A stretch of 46,109 nucleotides of DNA from a virus. Location: positions 1-46,109 of IMG/VR virus record IMGVR_UViG_3300005511_000015; one strand, given 5' to 3'. Shown in pieces: positions 6,798 to 15,911 of this stretch. Numbering within the stretch: position 1 is the first letter of the stretch; each line of letters begins with the position of its first letter. A model generated the notes under the pieces. The model did no database searches, had not been told where the DNA came from, and was given only the letters and a program-made list of their open reading frames with translations. The translations under genes were made by a program, and so were the position numbers.

Positions 6798-8068
6798 TGC
6801 CACTTCCCGTTGCGGAACGTGAGTGTCTGTCCCGTCTTTGGATTGGTGGCCGTGGCGCCCTCCTGGTACTGTGGAGTTGCTGCCTTCGGAATTGGTGCAG
6901 CATTGGCAAACAGCGGATTCTTCTCCGCGTATTCGGCAATCTGATCCTCGAAGCCGGAGTCCAGCCGGCCGTTATGGGCCTTGGCGTACTCTCGAGCCTG
7001 CTTCGCAATTTCGACATTGCGTTGCTGAACCTGCCGGCCGATCTCGATGATCTTCTTATTGCCCTCTGGCGTGTTGCTGAGGTTAGCAACTGTGCCGTTG
7101 AGGTAATCGCGGTCGGCGTTCGAAAACCCGGTTCCGAGTGAGCCGCCGGCAGCATCAAGAACGGACTTCTGCGACAGCTTCTGGAACAGCTCGTTCGGCG
7201 ACGCCGTATCAGCGCCCGCAATCCCGGCCGATACAGCCAGCCTCTTGAGGGTCGTCGCCGCTTCGCCGCCAGTGCCCGAGTAGAAGTTCGGGTCGCTGAT
7301 GAGCTTTTCCATCAGGTTCAGCGTCCCGATGGCAGCGGGCGCTTGCATGCCGGCCTTCTGGATATCGTTGAACCGCTCGCCATAGCCCTTGCCGATTACC
7401 TTGTCCTGCTCCTTCTCGCCATTGATGACGTTGCTGATGCTGGTGTTCGCAGGGCCATAGCTCGGCTTGCCGGTCGTGGTGTCGATTGACATTGGAAGGT
7501 TCTCGGGAGCACCGTATTGCTTGCGCTCTTCTGCCGTGGCCGGCCGCACCTTCTCCTGATTAGCGTACTTGGTGAGCAAGGTTTTCAGCACTTCCGGATT
7601 GCCCGGCGCGCGACCGTTGCCGACAGCCGCCACCACAGCCTCTTCAGGCACTCCAATCTTGCGCAGATAGGCCGCGGTCTGGTTAGCGGTCTGTGCAGCG
7701 GGGTTATCAATCTGCCCGCTCACTAGGCCGCTGACGCCGTTAAAGAGCGCCGGCAGTAAGCCGCCAGCGTGCACGAAGTTATAAGCACCCGCGCCTAGGC
7801 GGTCACCCAAACCCGGCCCCTGCGGCATCGTAGGCGCCTGCATCGGCTGCTGCGGAGCTGATTGCGGAGCCGGTGGCTGAGCCATAATAGGAGCGCTTGG
7901 TGCTGAAGTGATCGGCATCTGCGCCATAGAGCCCATCGGCGATCCATACTGGGCCTGATCAGACTGCAAGCCGCCGCCGAACTGCTGGTTCATCGCGTTG
8001 TTGCGCAGAAAATCCAGCAATCCACCGCCAGAGCCACCAGATTGGAAAAGAGAGTCCAGCAGCCCCAT
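6794..8068 (-). CDS. Internal virion structural protein
   Basis: 424 aa. The N-terminus (MGLLDSLFQSGGSGGGLLDF) and a Met/Pro/Gln-rich low-complexity region (residues 35-90) precede a mainly helical domain. The last 20 residues (ATNPKTGQTLTFRNGKWQ) form a small motif often seen at the end of phage ejection proteins. It lies between two other putative internal proteins. Function is inferred from neighbourhood and composition. Confidence 0.6.
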   Translation of the reverse strand: MGLLDSLFQSGGSGGGLLDFLRNNAMNQQFGGGLQSDQAQYGSPMGSMAQMPITSAPSAPIMAQPPAPQSAPQQPMQAPTMPQGPGLGDRLGAGAYNFVHAGGLLPALFNGVSGLVSGQIDNPAAQTANQTAAYLRKIGVPEEAVVAAVGNGRAPGNPEVLKTLLTKYANQEKVRPATAEERKQYGAPENLPMSIDTTTGKPSYGPANTSISNVINGEKEQDKVIGKGYGERFNDIQKAGMQAPAAIGTLNLMEKLISDPNFYSGTGGEAATTLKRLAVSAGIAGADTASPNELFQKLSQKSVLDAAGGSLGTGFSNADRDYLNGTVANLSNTPEGNKKIIEIGRQVQQRNVEIAKQAREYAKAHNGRLDSGFEDQIAEYAEKNPLFANAAPIPKAATPQYQEGATATNPKTGQTLTFRNGKWQ

Positions 8069-8932
8069 TTACTTCTTGCCCCACAGATTGCCGAGTGAGC
8101 CGATGCCGCCCATGATGGTGGCGAACTGCTGCGCGCCGCTCATCGTGTTCGTGCCGGTAGACTGGCCTGTGGACTGTCCACCCAGGCCGGCAATCGGGAT
8201 GCCGATCTGCGCAAGCAAGCCGAGAGCTTGTACGGGGATGCCGCGCCGCGCCGCTTCGGCCTGCAGGGTTGCATTGTTCCCTGCGTTAGCCGCGTCCGTT
8301 GCCTGGCTGGATGCGTCAACACCTAGCCCCTGGTTTGTCAGCTTCTGCTGCTGCAATCCGGCGAGAATGCCCGCATTGGTATTGCCTGCATTATAGAGGT
8401 TGCTTGCAGCGCCTTGCTGCGCATCACGGTTGGCGTTGAATTGGTTGACAAGAACTGGGGCGAGACCCTGCGTAAGCCCACGGCCAAGCGCCTGCGAATT
8501 TGCGCCGCTGAAGTCGCGGCCCGCCGCCGCGAACTGACCATTCACGCCCTGCGTAATGTCCCCGGTCAGCGTGGACAGATAATCCTTCAGGCCCGGCGTC
8601 GAATATGGGTCATAGTTCGTGTTGCTCGCGAGCGGATTCGTCTGGTCGACATAGCGCTGATAGTTGGCGTTGACGTTGCCCGCCTGATCGGTCGCGCCGC
8701 CGCCACTCAATAGCGACTTGGCATAGTCCGCGATCTGAGGCGCGTAGGTCGCCGACGCATTGTTGGCGTTGCTGACCATTGAGGTCAGGGCGTTGCTCTC
8801 CGCGCCAGTTACACCGGTATTGTTGAGGTTGCTCGACAACTGGCTAAGGATGCCCTGAAGTTGAGGCTGCGCAACTTCCCACGGAGCCGTGGTGCTGCTC
8901 TGCGTCTGTTTTTGCTCGCTAGTGCCGCCCAA
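8069..8932 (-). CDS. Internal or tail structural protein
   Basis: 287 aa, very rich in Ala, Asn, Gln, Gly and Ser, starting MGGTSEQKQTQSSTTAPWEV. The central part (GRDFSGANSQALGRGLTQGL) resembles internal proteins of podovirus-like phages. The C-terminus has a hydrophobic stretch (ALGLLAQIGIPIAGLGG). It stops one base before the next gene starts. It is probably part of the DNA-ejection set with the two genes that follow it in transcription. Confidence 0.6.
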   Translation of the reverse strand: MGGTSEQKQTQSSTTAPWEVAQPQLQGILSQLSSNLNNTGVTGAESNALTSMVSNANNASATYAPQIADYAKSLLSGGGATDQAGNVNANYQRYVDQTNPLASNTNYDPYSTPGLKDYLSTLTGDITQGVNGQFAAAGRDFSGANSQALGRGLTQGLAPVLVNQFNANRDAQQGAASNLYNAGNTNAGILAGLQQQKLTNQGLGVDASSQATDAANAGNNATLQAEAARRGIPVQALGLLAQIGIPIAGLGGQSTGQSTGTNTMSGAQQFATIMGGIGSLGNLWGKK

Positions 8933-9317
8933 GTTGTTTCTCCAAAATTACGTACTCGGCCCTATAGCCGTCCAAGACGCGCTCCCAGCCTTTTCGGCCG
9001 TAGATGCGCATCGTTTTGCAGCCTTCAGCGGCTGCGTATTGTTCGATCTTTTTAAAGAGAGGCAGCCAACGCTCCCGCTGATGCCCGCTGCACGCTGTCA
9101 ACGTGCATACGTCCCGGCTCAGATGCGTAGTTGCCGCCGCTTCAATGTGGTCACTCACTGCGAGCCAGAGCAATTGATTGCCCGCCAAAACACCGCGCTC
9201 GATGTCCGCGAAATCGCTGAGATTGGTTCGCTCTATGGCCGCTCGGATCATGCCGCCCGCGTAGGGCCAGATTTGATGGACTTCCTTGGGCTCGACGCAG
9301 AGCAGATCTACGCTCAC
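8919..9317 (-). CDS. GNAT-like protein of the tail cluster
   Basis: 132 aa with the layout of a degenerate GNAT acyltransferase: LLWLAVSDHIEAAATTHL as the central strands, then RWLPLFKKIEQYAAAEGC and MRIYGRKGWERVL as the C-terminal part. Small proteins of this type recur between tail and internal-protein genes in podoviruses. The function there is unknown; the catalytic activity is not assured. It overlaps the neighbours on both sides (14 and 4 bases). Confidence 0.55.
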   Translation of the reverse strand: MSVDLLCVEPKEVHQIWPYAGGMIRAAIERTNLSDFADIERGVLAGNQLLWLAVSDHIEAAATTHLSRDVCTLTACSGHQRERWLPLFKKIEQYAAAEGCKTMRIYGRKGWERVLDGYRAEYVILEKQLGRH

Positions 9318-9943
9318 GCGACGCGATACCCGAACATGTACGTATCGGTTGCAGTGCCGCTGATCGTCGTTATCCCAGTAGGCAGAAACACAAAGCCCTC
9401 AACGTAATCCGTCGATCCGTTCAATTGGACCAGACCTGATACGGTGCTGTAGGCCGTTACAGATGATGTGGCCGCCATATAGGAGCCATTCAGAACAACA
9501 GAGCCGTTCTTAGCGATTGCGGCCTGCGGGGAGTCGCTGGTCGATGTCGAGGCTCTGGCGTTGAGATGGAAAAAATACCATCCAGCTCTTGTCGGCTGAA
9601 ACCTGAAGTTCGTTGCATTGTCAAAATAGTTCTGACTATCAACGACCTCGTTGGAGAACTGGATCTTGTTATAAGCGTTTCCTGTCGCGCCAGTCTGGTT
9701 CGAGCCATTCCTGTTAACGTGGAAGTAGCCGTGCCCAACCGTGTTCTGCAGCGTGGTGATGTTGGTGGTGTTGGTCGCTATGTTCGCCGTGTTGGTGGCG
9801 ATGTCAGCGGTGTTGGTGGCAATATCTGCCGTAGTTGTTGTGATGTCGTCTGTGTTCGCTGCCGTCTTCTCATGCACCTGCTGCAGCGACATAATGACCT
9901 TTGACGGGTCTTTCTCCATCGCGTCAGGAACGTAGTAAGTCAC
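9314..9943 (-). CDS. Fibre protein with heptad stalk and C1q-like head
   Basis: 209 aa. Residues 33-63 are heptads of the type ADIATNT repeated about four times, a trimeric stalk coded by near-identical 21-base units. The C-terminal 130 residues (FSNEVVDSQNYFDNATNF, RAGWYFFHLNARAS, YVEGFVFLPTG) match a C1q/TNF-like jelly-roll. Such proteins form trimeric knobs on tails or capsids and may bind surface glycans. It overlaps the nozzle gene by 4 bases. Confidence 0.75.
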   Translation of the reverse strand: MTYYVPDAMEKDPSKVIMSLQQVHEKTAANTDDITTTTADIATNTADIATNTANIATNTTNITTLQNTVGHGYFHVNRNGSNQTGATGNAYNKIQFSNEVVDSQNYFDNATNFRFQPTRAGWYFFHLNARASTSTSDSPQAAIAKNGSVVLNGSYMAATSSVTAYSTVSGLVQLNGSTDYVEGFVFLPTGITTISGTATDTYMFGYRVA

Positions 9944-11640
9944 ACCAAACCCTCTTGCTTGATGTCAGGCTCGACGCCCGCCGCATATGTCCACTGCGTG
10001 GTAGCCGGGATGCGGATTTTCATCCTTGAGTACCGCGTGGATTTGATCAGATCGACCTTACCCGTCCTGGAGTTCATGGCCGCTTCAGGAAGCGAGGTCG
10101 GGCTTGCCGATACTAGCTCACGATAGGAAGCCGATCCGTAGAGGCTCGGCGCGTCGCACACTGGCCGAAAGCCATTCAACCTTATCCTGCGCCCGTCAGT
10201 CCCCTGCTCTGCCGTCTCCATCGTCGCCTCAAGATTGGAGCCGGAAAAGAAGCCAAGCTGATGTGAGCTGTCGTATTGCGCGATCAGCGGCTGAGTGGAA
10301 ACCGCAAACGAGTCCAGTGATGCTGCCAGATCATCGATTGATGATGACAGCGCATCGAGACTTTCCAAAGCTATGCCGGGCTGAGACATGCCGAGCAGGT
10401 ATTCACCGCTCATCGAAAGCGTAAACCATCGGTCGAGAGCGTAGTCGTATCCAATGATCTTGTCATAGAACGTGCTGACGCCCGAAGTTGACTTGTAAGC
10501 CCAGAATGCTCGGGTGGACCTCGGGTCAGAGGCTCCGATGAACATGCGCAACTCAGTCTTGTCGAGATCATCGAAGAAGGTCCGGTCAACCCGTTCTCTT
10601 CCGATCTGCTCCGGCAGTCCACCCGGCGCGATTTTGTAGAAGCCCTGCGCTGAGTGAAAGAAAATCAGCGAACCAGCGCGAACGATGCTATAAGCAGCAA
10701 AGAGACCAAGATCCTGCGCGATACGTTCAATCTGGAAGATCAGGGGTGAGCCGGGGATGTAAGACATCCGCCGAATAACCTGGTCCTGAAAAACGGTTCC
10801 GAACTCACCACCCGCTACGCCGCGAACAATACCGCCGTCAGGGAAATCCTGGAAATCCGATGAGCCTACTCCGCTGGTCCAGCCCGTCGTATCGTTGAGG
10901 GCAGACCATTGAATTCGGAAGGGGTTGGAGAGTAGTCCAGAAAGTACGAGGAAGCGCCCAACAGTGCTGATATACGCCGCCTGAGGTGGCGACCCAGCGT
11001 TGTCTGAAAATGTAGAATCAGAAGCCAGATTAAAGTTCTGAAGAACGACGTTCTCTTGCGTGGCCTTGACCAAATTGCCGAACTGCTCAAATTGCCATTG
11101 AGCGTCGGAAGATAGATCAGAATAGTGCGCTGTTACCGAGTGTGTGCCGGTCCCTATCGAAGCGGTATTGATCGCGGTCCCGCCCGGCGTAGCCGAGATC
11201 GTGAAGGTCCCGGAGCCAAGGACTGTCTTGACGTAGTAAACCGTACCAGCGGTGATGGAAGCAGGCAGCGCGCCGCCACTGTTGAAGAACGCTACGGGTT
11301 CGTTGGCCGCAAAGCCATGCGATGCGAGAGATACTACGCCAGGGCTCGCAGAGGAGATTGTAACCGTTGCCCTCCTGCCAACCGGAATCCACGAAAAGTC
11401 TCCGTTGTTAGCCATATACAGGCCATTGACCGTGCCGGCGAAGATGGCAATGGAGCCATCCGATTTCAGCACATAGCGAGAGCCACGACAGGCAGAAGGC
11501 AAGGACTGAGACAGGATGGCGAAATCAGGGAATGGGCCATAGCCATCACCGCGAGGCAGGACATTCTGAATGTTCTTGGTCGCCTGCGCCTCAAAATCGC
11601 TGACATCGGGTTTCCATTCCCCGAAAGGCAAAAGAGGCAT
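9940..11640 (-). CDS. Tail nozzle/hub protein with an inserted beta domain
   Basis: 566 aa. The beginning (MPLLPFGEWKPDVSDFEAQA) and the beta-propeller-like body (YIPGSPLIFQIERIAQDLGL, GYDYALDRWF) resemble the T7 gp12/P22 gp10-type tail nozzle and hub proteins of podoviruses. Residues 92-170 look like a separate insertion (GFAANEPVAFFNSGGALPAS, GTVYYVK, ISATPGGTAINTA), a module that recurs in unrelated phage proteins. The start overlaps the stop of the previous gene by one base. Confidence 0.7.
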   Translation of the reverse strand: MPLLPFGEWKPDVSDFEAQATKNIQNVLPRGDGYGPFPDFAILSQSLPSACRGSRYVLKSDGSIAIFAGTVNGLYMANNGDFSWIPVGRRATVTISSASPGVVSLASHGFAANEPVAFFNSGGALPASITAGTVYYVKTVLGSGTFTISATPGGTAINTASIGTGTHSVTAHYSDLSSDAQWQFEQFGNLVKATQENVVLQNFNLASDSTFSDNAGSPPQAAYISTVGRFLVLSGLLSNPFRIQWSALNDTTGWTSGVGSSDFQDFPDGGIVRGVAGGEFGTVFQDQVIRRMSYIPGSPLIFQIERIAQDLGLFAAYSIVRAGSLIFFHSAQGFYKIAPGGLPEQIGRERVDRTFFDDLDKTELRMFIGASDPRSTRAFWAYKSTSGVSTFYDKIIGYDYALDRWFTLSMSGEYLLGMSQPGIALESLDALSSSIDDLAASLDSFAVSTQPLIAQYDSSHQLGFFSGSNLEATMETAEQGTDGRRIRLNGFRPVCDAPSLYGSASYRELVSASPTSLPEAAMNSRTGKVDLIKSTRYSRMKIRIPATTQWTYAAGVEPDIKQEGLV

Positions 11641-13775
11641 CAGTTAATCCTCGTCCAGGTCTCGTCAGTCTTGGTCACTTCGGTCCATGTCGAGGATGGC
11701 TCGCTCTTTCGGGTCCAGGTTTCGGCTTGCTTGGTCACTGGCACCCACGTTCCAGCCGCGACTCCAAAGACGAGTTCGATGTCAGTGCCGCTAAACAGGT
11801 ATGATGCAGGACCGGCGGTCAGGTATTTCGCCCACAGGAGCGATGCATTCGAGCCTGACAGCGTGTAGGAGCCCACATCGGCAGCAAGCCGCTTGCCGGT
11901 GCCAAGAACGATAGTCGCCGTTGAGCCCGTCAGCGCGTAAGAGCCAGCGCCGGCTGCCAACTTGTAGCCGTGCTTAATGCCAGCAGCCGTTCCAGTGAGG
12001 CTGTACGAACCAGCCCCAGCGGTCAGCTTGTAGCCATGTTTGATAGCCGCAGCCGTTCCGGTGAGGCTATAGGAGCCAGCACCGGCGGGGATTTTATATC
12101 CGTGCTTGATCGCAGCCGCTGTGCCAGTGAGCGAATAGGCCCCGGTGCCCGCTGGAAGTTTCCAGCCATGAAGCAGAGAGGCGGCTGTGCCTGTTATGCT
12201 ATAGGAGCCTGCGCCCGCAGATAGAACCTTGAGCGAGGCCTTGGTAACTGTTGCGTCCGTACCTGTAAGGGCGTAGGAGCCTGCACCAGCCGCCAGTTTC
12301 CAACCATGCTTGATGGTGGCTGCCGTACCCGTAAGACTGTAGCTACCTGCCCCAGCGACTACCGGCTTGTTCTTGCGGATCGTCGCGGCTGTACCGGACA
12401 GCGCATACGAACCGGCGGCGGCTGGAAGCATGCGACCGCGCTTGATGGTCGCGGCGGTGCCGGAGATCGAGTAGGAACCGGCGTCTGCGGTTAGGGTCTT
12501 TCCCCCACCCCCGCCCGATGGCGGCTGGAACAACGCGACCAGCAATCCGGCTCGGCAATTGGCTGAGATCGAACTCGCTGTAAGTGTTCCGGTCGAACCG
12601 GAAGCCAGCGTTTCTCCAGAAAACGTCGCCCCAATGGCTTCGAAATTTGAGTCCGCCTCCCCAAAGGCGACCATTGCCGTAGCAACAGGCGTAGTGGCAG
12701 CAACCAGCTGGTGCATACCGTCTGCGCTATTGTCCCCCGCTATCGAAAACCCAACTAAAAGTTCGTTGGATACAGCCCCCGTAATAGCGGTCGCTGCGAC
12801 CGTCGCTGCGGAGCTACCCGCAGTGGCAGATGATCCCGCATCATAAGACGGGGTGCCGGCCGTAGACGAGCGGAAGCAAAGGACACGCCCCCAAGCGATT
12901 CCGCCGCCCGTCCGAGTGAAATTAAAGCTGGCTGGCGTGCTCGCGCCACGGATGGCGTACCCTAGAACGCCGGATGCAATGCCGCCAGCCCCGGAAGTCG
13001 TATTGCCGCTGTTCTGAGCCGTCGCTGCCGCCGCCCATCCTGACGGATAGGAAAATGCAGCGTTGCCTCTAGCACTGATGGTCGCGACCAAGATATCGTC
13101 TTGCGCAGTGCCGCTTGGCTCGGCTGATAGATTAATGCTACCGCTGGATACCTCGACCGCGTTGGTAAACCCAACGAGCAGCCAATCCGGGCCGTCAGTA
13201 TCAAACACATAGACAATAAGTTCGGAGGCGGTCGAGGTTACCGTTACGTTTCCCGCAGACGCTTGATCTGCATGACCGAGGCGGTAGCCTAAAGCACCAC
13301 TTACCGTAAACGTAGCGTCCGAAGTAACCCCAGCAGAGAAAGTCGGGGCGGTTGTCGAAGTAAAATTGCCCGCCTTGGCGATGACCGTGCTGCCTGCCTT
13401 GACAGGGAAAGTAACCGACAGAGATTGCGTTGTCGTCGTATCGGCGCAAGCTTTGTAATAGACCCCGGAAGGGCGAACATTCGGGCTTCCCGATAATGCG
13501 TATACACCCCCCACAGCCATTGAGCTGGAGCTTGGCGAGGCAAACGTCGCAGTTGTTCCGGTCGGGACAACCGCGGCACAAGTTCTTGCAGTCTGGCGGG
13601 AAGTTGTTATGCCCCCAATAGTGAGCGGGTATTGAAAAGCAAAGCCGCCGGGATCAAACGCCTCCGCAAAAGCAAAAACGACGCGCCCAGCAGCAGCCGT
13701 TCCAATAGGAACACTCGCGATAGAGGCGGTACCGGTGCGGAACGTCGAATCAGCTAGTGCAGCAGTAACCGCCAT
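11640..13775 (-). CDS. Large repetitive tail protein (22-residue repeat array)
   Basis: 711 aa. Residues 1-420 are Ser/Thr/Ala-rich beta sequence containing two related globular parts. A GGGGG linker is followed by eleven tandem repeats of mostly 22 residues (consensus AGAGSYSLTGTAAxIKHGYK). The last 39 residues form a Trp-rich tail with repeated TWxxVTK/ETWTR motifs. Repeats of this kind occur in tail and adhesin proteins of alphaproteobacterial phages. It probably forms an extended fibre. A GAGGTGAGGG ribosome site precedes the ATG. Confidence 0.75.
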   Translation of the reverse strand: MAVTAALADSTFRTGTASIASVPIGTAAAGRVVFAFAEAFDPGGFAFQYPLTIGGITTSRQTARTCAAVVPTGTTATFASPSSSSMAVGGVYALSGSPNVRPSGVYYKACADTTTTQSLSVTFPVKAGSTVIAKAGNFTSTTAPTFSAGVTSDATFTVSGALGYRLGHADQASAGNVTVTSTASELIVYVFDTDGPDWLLVGFTNAVEVSSGSINLSAEPSGTAQDDILVATISARGNAAFSYPSGWAAAATAQNSGNTTSGAGGIASGVLGYAIRGASTPASFNFTRTGGGIAWGRVLCFRSSTAGTPSYDAGSSATAGSSAATVAATAITGAVSNELLVGFSIAGDNSADGMHQLVAATTPVATAMVAFGEADSNFEAIGATFSGETLASGSTGTLTASSISANCRAGLLVALFQPPSGGGGGKTLTADAGSYSISGTAATIKRGRMLPAAAGSYALSGTAATIRKNKPVVAGAGSYSLTGTAATIKHGWKLAAGAGSYALTGTDATVTKASLKVLSAGAGSYSITGTAASLLHGWKLPAGTGAYSLTGTAAAIKHGYKIPAGAGSYSLTGTAAAIKHGYKLTAGAGSYSLTGTAAGIKHGYKLAAGAGSYALTGSTATIVLGTGKRLAADVGSYTLSGSNASLLWAKYLTAGPASYLFSGTDIELVFGVAAGTWVPVTKQAETWTRKSEPSSTWTEVTKTDETWTRIN
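11763..12500 (-). repeat. Tandem 66-bp repeat array within the tail protein gene
   Basis: Eleven imperfect units fill 738 bases: nine of 66 bp and two of 72 bp, all in frame. Units 6-8 are the most alike (AGAGSYSLTGTAA), while outer units have diverged. This fits expansion by unequal recombination. Gain or loss of a unit would keep the frame and change fibre length. Confidence 0.9.
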
Positions 13776-13797
13776 TAGACCCTCACCTCAAAGGGCC

Positions 13798-14190
13798 TTA
13801 GCTCGCATCCCAGACCGGGCGAGCAACGTCGTCAACCGATCCCAGCAACAATCGCCTGTGGTTCCTCCCGCACGAACAGATGAAGATGTAAATGTCCGGC
13901 ATTTCCTCATCGGGATGAGACTTGTGCGCCTCGATCTCGTGGTTCTCGGGATGCCGGCAGCAACTCGGGATTTTCTGATTGTGCTCCAGCCCCTCGATGT
14001 ATTTCGTCGGGATAAAGCCGTCCGGGAAGTCTTCGACCCTCACCCGAGGGCAAGCGAGCACCCTCGTTTCAGGCAGGATAGCGCCCTTCTCAAACCTTCC
14101 GTGCCGTGCAGCGATCGGGCCGAGCGCCTTGAACTTGTCGTTCTTCGATGGCGCGATACGCTGGACCGAAGAAAGCGAGTGTGGCTTCAC
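13798..14190 (-). CDS. Hypothetical protein with Cys/His cluster
   Basis: 130 aa. The C-terminal half contains IPSCCRHPENHEIEAHKSH and IFICSCGRNHRRL, a possible metal-binding Cys/His cluster. The N-terminal half is basic with no recognised domain. It lies between the repetitive tail protein and a structural protein gene and overlaps the latter by ATGA, so a structural or assembly role is plausible but unproven. Confidence 0.7.
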   Translation of the reverse strand: MKPHSLSSVQRIAPSKNDKFKALGPIAARHGRFEKGAILPETRVLACPRVRVEDFPDGFIPTKYIEGLEHNQKIPSCCRHPENHEIEAHKSHPDEEMPDIYIFICSCGRNHRRLLLGSVDDVARPVWDAS

Positions 14191-14624
14191 GCAAGCGTCC
14201 AGATCGAGCCGCCGAAGTCGAGCGTCAGCGTCTCAGTATCCGCAACCGTGAAGGTCGAGCCGTAATCCCACGAAGCCGCCAAGGGATCGGCGGTCGGCGT
14301 GGTCGGCGTGTCATCGTAGTAGCTGATGTAACGGCCGGTCGTAGAAGACCCGAGGTTACCGCCAGAAGCCGTCCAAACCACGTCGGTAGCGGTCGCCGTC
14401 ACCGTGCCGCCCGAGCGGCTTGACGTGAAGGTAATGCTCGATCCGCCGGTCGTATAGCCGTTCGCGCCGGAGATCTGCGTCAGATCCGCGATCGTCGTGT
14501 CCGTGGCAACAACGGGCGCGTCCGTGTGAATGGCCGCTTTCCAGGTGTCGGTAGCGCCAAAGGCATCGACTTCCTTGTTGGCGAGAACCTGAACAAAGTT
14601 CTCATATTTGGTGTATGTCGCCAA
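14187..14624 (-). CDS. Predicted virion structural protein
   Basis: 145 aa, almost all beta-type and Thr/Ser/Gly-rich (GGSSITFTSSRSGGTVTATA). Short proteins of this look, often beginning MATYTKYENFVQ, accompany adaptor and tail genes. Its exact place in the particle is unknown. It lies between the adaptor gene and the Cys/His protein. Confidence 0.65.
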   Translation of the reverse strand: MATYTKYENFVQVLANKEVDAFGATDTWKAAIHTDAPVVATDTTIADLTQISGANGYTTGGSSITFTSSRSGGTVTATATDVVWTASGGNLGSSTTGRYISYYDDTPTTPTADPLAASWDYGSTFTVADTETLTLDFGGSIWTLA

Positions 14625-14633
14625 TCTGATCTC

Positions 14634-15275
14634 CTATGGAGTTGAACCGCTGACCTGCATGGTCATCGGCCCAGCATTGAATGTTGATGCGAGGGAAAGA
14701 CGGTTCAGCCCGTCAATGGCGGAGGCAAAACCCGTCAGCCAGGTTTGAATCCGCTCATCTTCCTTGGTGTAGGGCGCGGCTTCCAGGAGAGCGCCGTAAA
14801 GGTAGACATCGGGAGCGAGCGTCAGGAGCCAATTGGTCGTGTTGTCAGCCAGCGCCGGGATATTGGTCCGGTAGACCATCTCGATGATGTAGGCGTCGTC
14901 TGGCGTCGGGACCAATTCCAGTTCATCGGCGATGATGCTGAAATAAAGCGGCCTGCCAGCAATGTCGCCGATCGACGTTCTATACTCGTCCATCTGCCCG
15001 CCGCTCTTGTACAAGAGATGGGGCTTGCCGCTGACGCTCGAGAGCCGCATACGCCGCATGGACTGGAAGTCGTCCGGCAGCGTGATGAACTCGGGCTCAT
15101 CACTCGCGATGTCCACGGTCGTCGTAGACCGCGTTTCCATCTGCCGAGCGTAAAGCTCCCGGTTCAGCTTGGCTTCGCAAAGCGTGATGAACTCGGGAAT
15201 GCGGCCGCTTAGGTCGTCACGCGCCAGCCAATTAGCGACCGCAGCCTGCAACTCGGTATAGTTTGTGATCGCCAT
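14634..15275 (-). CDS. Head-tail adaptor protein (SU10-adaptor/P22 gp4-like)
   Basis: 213 aa with the hallmarks of this family: TELQAAVANWLARDDLSGRI at the N-terminus, FITLPDDFQSMRRMRL, then a central beta part and YLYGALLEAAPYTKEDERI. It forms a dodecameric ring under the portal that connects it to the tail nozzle. It starts one base into the upstream stop (TGATG), so it is coupled to the conserved small protein before it. Confidence 0.8.
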   Translation of the reverse strand: MAITNYTELQAAVANWLARDDLSGRIPEFITLCEAKLNRELYARQMETRSTTTVDIASDEPEFITLPDDFQSMRRMRLSSVSGKPHLLYKSGGQMDEYRTSIGDIAGRPLYFSIIADELELVPTPDDAYIIEMVYRTNIPALADNTTNWLLTLAPDVYLYGALLEAAPYTKEDERIQTWLTGFASAIDGLNRLSLASTFNAGPMTMQVSGSTP

Positions 15276-15604
15276 CAGAGACCCGTGACGCCAGTGATGA
15301 TGGTCGGCTTCTTGTCCGTCCGGAGATAGGCCCAGTCAGGGTCATGGAGCTTCTTCCAAACCAGACCGTCCCACTCATCGCTATACATCTGCAGGCCAGT
15401 GTTGCCCTTGGCATGCTCCTCATAGAACCACTGAAGAGCGATCGTGTTTGGAATGCGCGCATAGTGGCGCCCCCAATCGGATGTTTGAGCCTGAGAGCGC
15501 TGCTCCTTGTTCAGATCAAGGATCGGCTCGACATCCTGTACGTTGACGAAGGTGAGAGTTTTCGCACCCTCATCAACGTAGAGTTTGCGCGCGACCTCAC
15601 TCAC
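15275..15604 (-). CDS. Conserved hypothetical protein upstream of the adaptor
   Basis: 109 aa beginning MSEVARKLYVDEGAKTLTF from a GTG that overlaps the previous stop (GTGA). It contains ALQWFYEEHAKGNTGLQMYS and WAYLRTDKKPTII. It appears to belong to a small family that sits beside adaptor genes in podovirus-like phages. No function is known; a structural or chaperone role is inferred from location. Confidence 0.65.
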   Translation of the reverse strand: MSEVARKLYVDEGAKTLTFVNVQDVEPILDLNKEQRSQAQTSDWGRHYARIPNTIALQWFYEEHAKGNTGLQMYSDEWDGLVWKKLHDPDWAYLRTDKKPTIITGVTGL

Positions 15605-15897
15605 TGAGTGATTTCCGTGACCGATACGGTTGTAACGGCGCCGATGGCTGCGATTTTCTGGCCGGGGGTAACGATGAAATAATCCACCCAGTTCGCCGGC
15701 ATTAAAGCATCGCTCGTGGTGGCGGTCGGGGTGCCGTCACCGATCTTGATATTGCAGGCGGTCGTGGTTGCGACACGGATCTGATAGGTTTGAGAGCCGA
15801 ACGCGGATGAGGCTACAGAGACAGTCGAGGTCGTGATGACCACGTTATTCTGCGTGCCCAGCCGCGCACTATCGACGTTGGCGAAGCCTCGTGACAT
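15601..15897 (-). CDS. Small beta-rich structural protein
   Basis: 98 aa, beta-rich (NNVVITTSTVSVASSAFGSQ), with a small-barrel look common in head decoration or head-tail joining proteins. It follows the accessory head gene after a terminator hairpin. There is no enzymatic motif. Confidence 0.6.
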   Translation of the reverse strand: MSRGFANVDSARLGTQNNVVITTSTVSVASSAFGSQTYQIRVATTTACNIKIGDGTPTATTSDALMPANWVDYFIVTPGQKIAAIGAVTTVSVTEITQ

Positions 15898-15911
15898 CTA
15901 TGTTCTCCAGA

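Noticed and set aside
11763-12500. Regular 66-bp units that might be taken for a CRISPR array
   Set aside because: Units are contiguous, in frame, lack unique spacers and encode a periodic protein.
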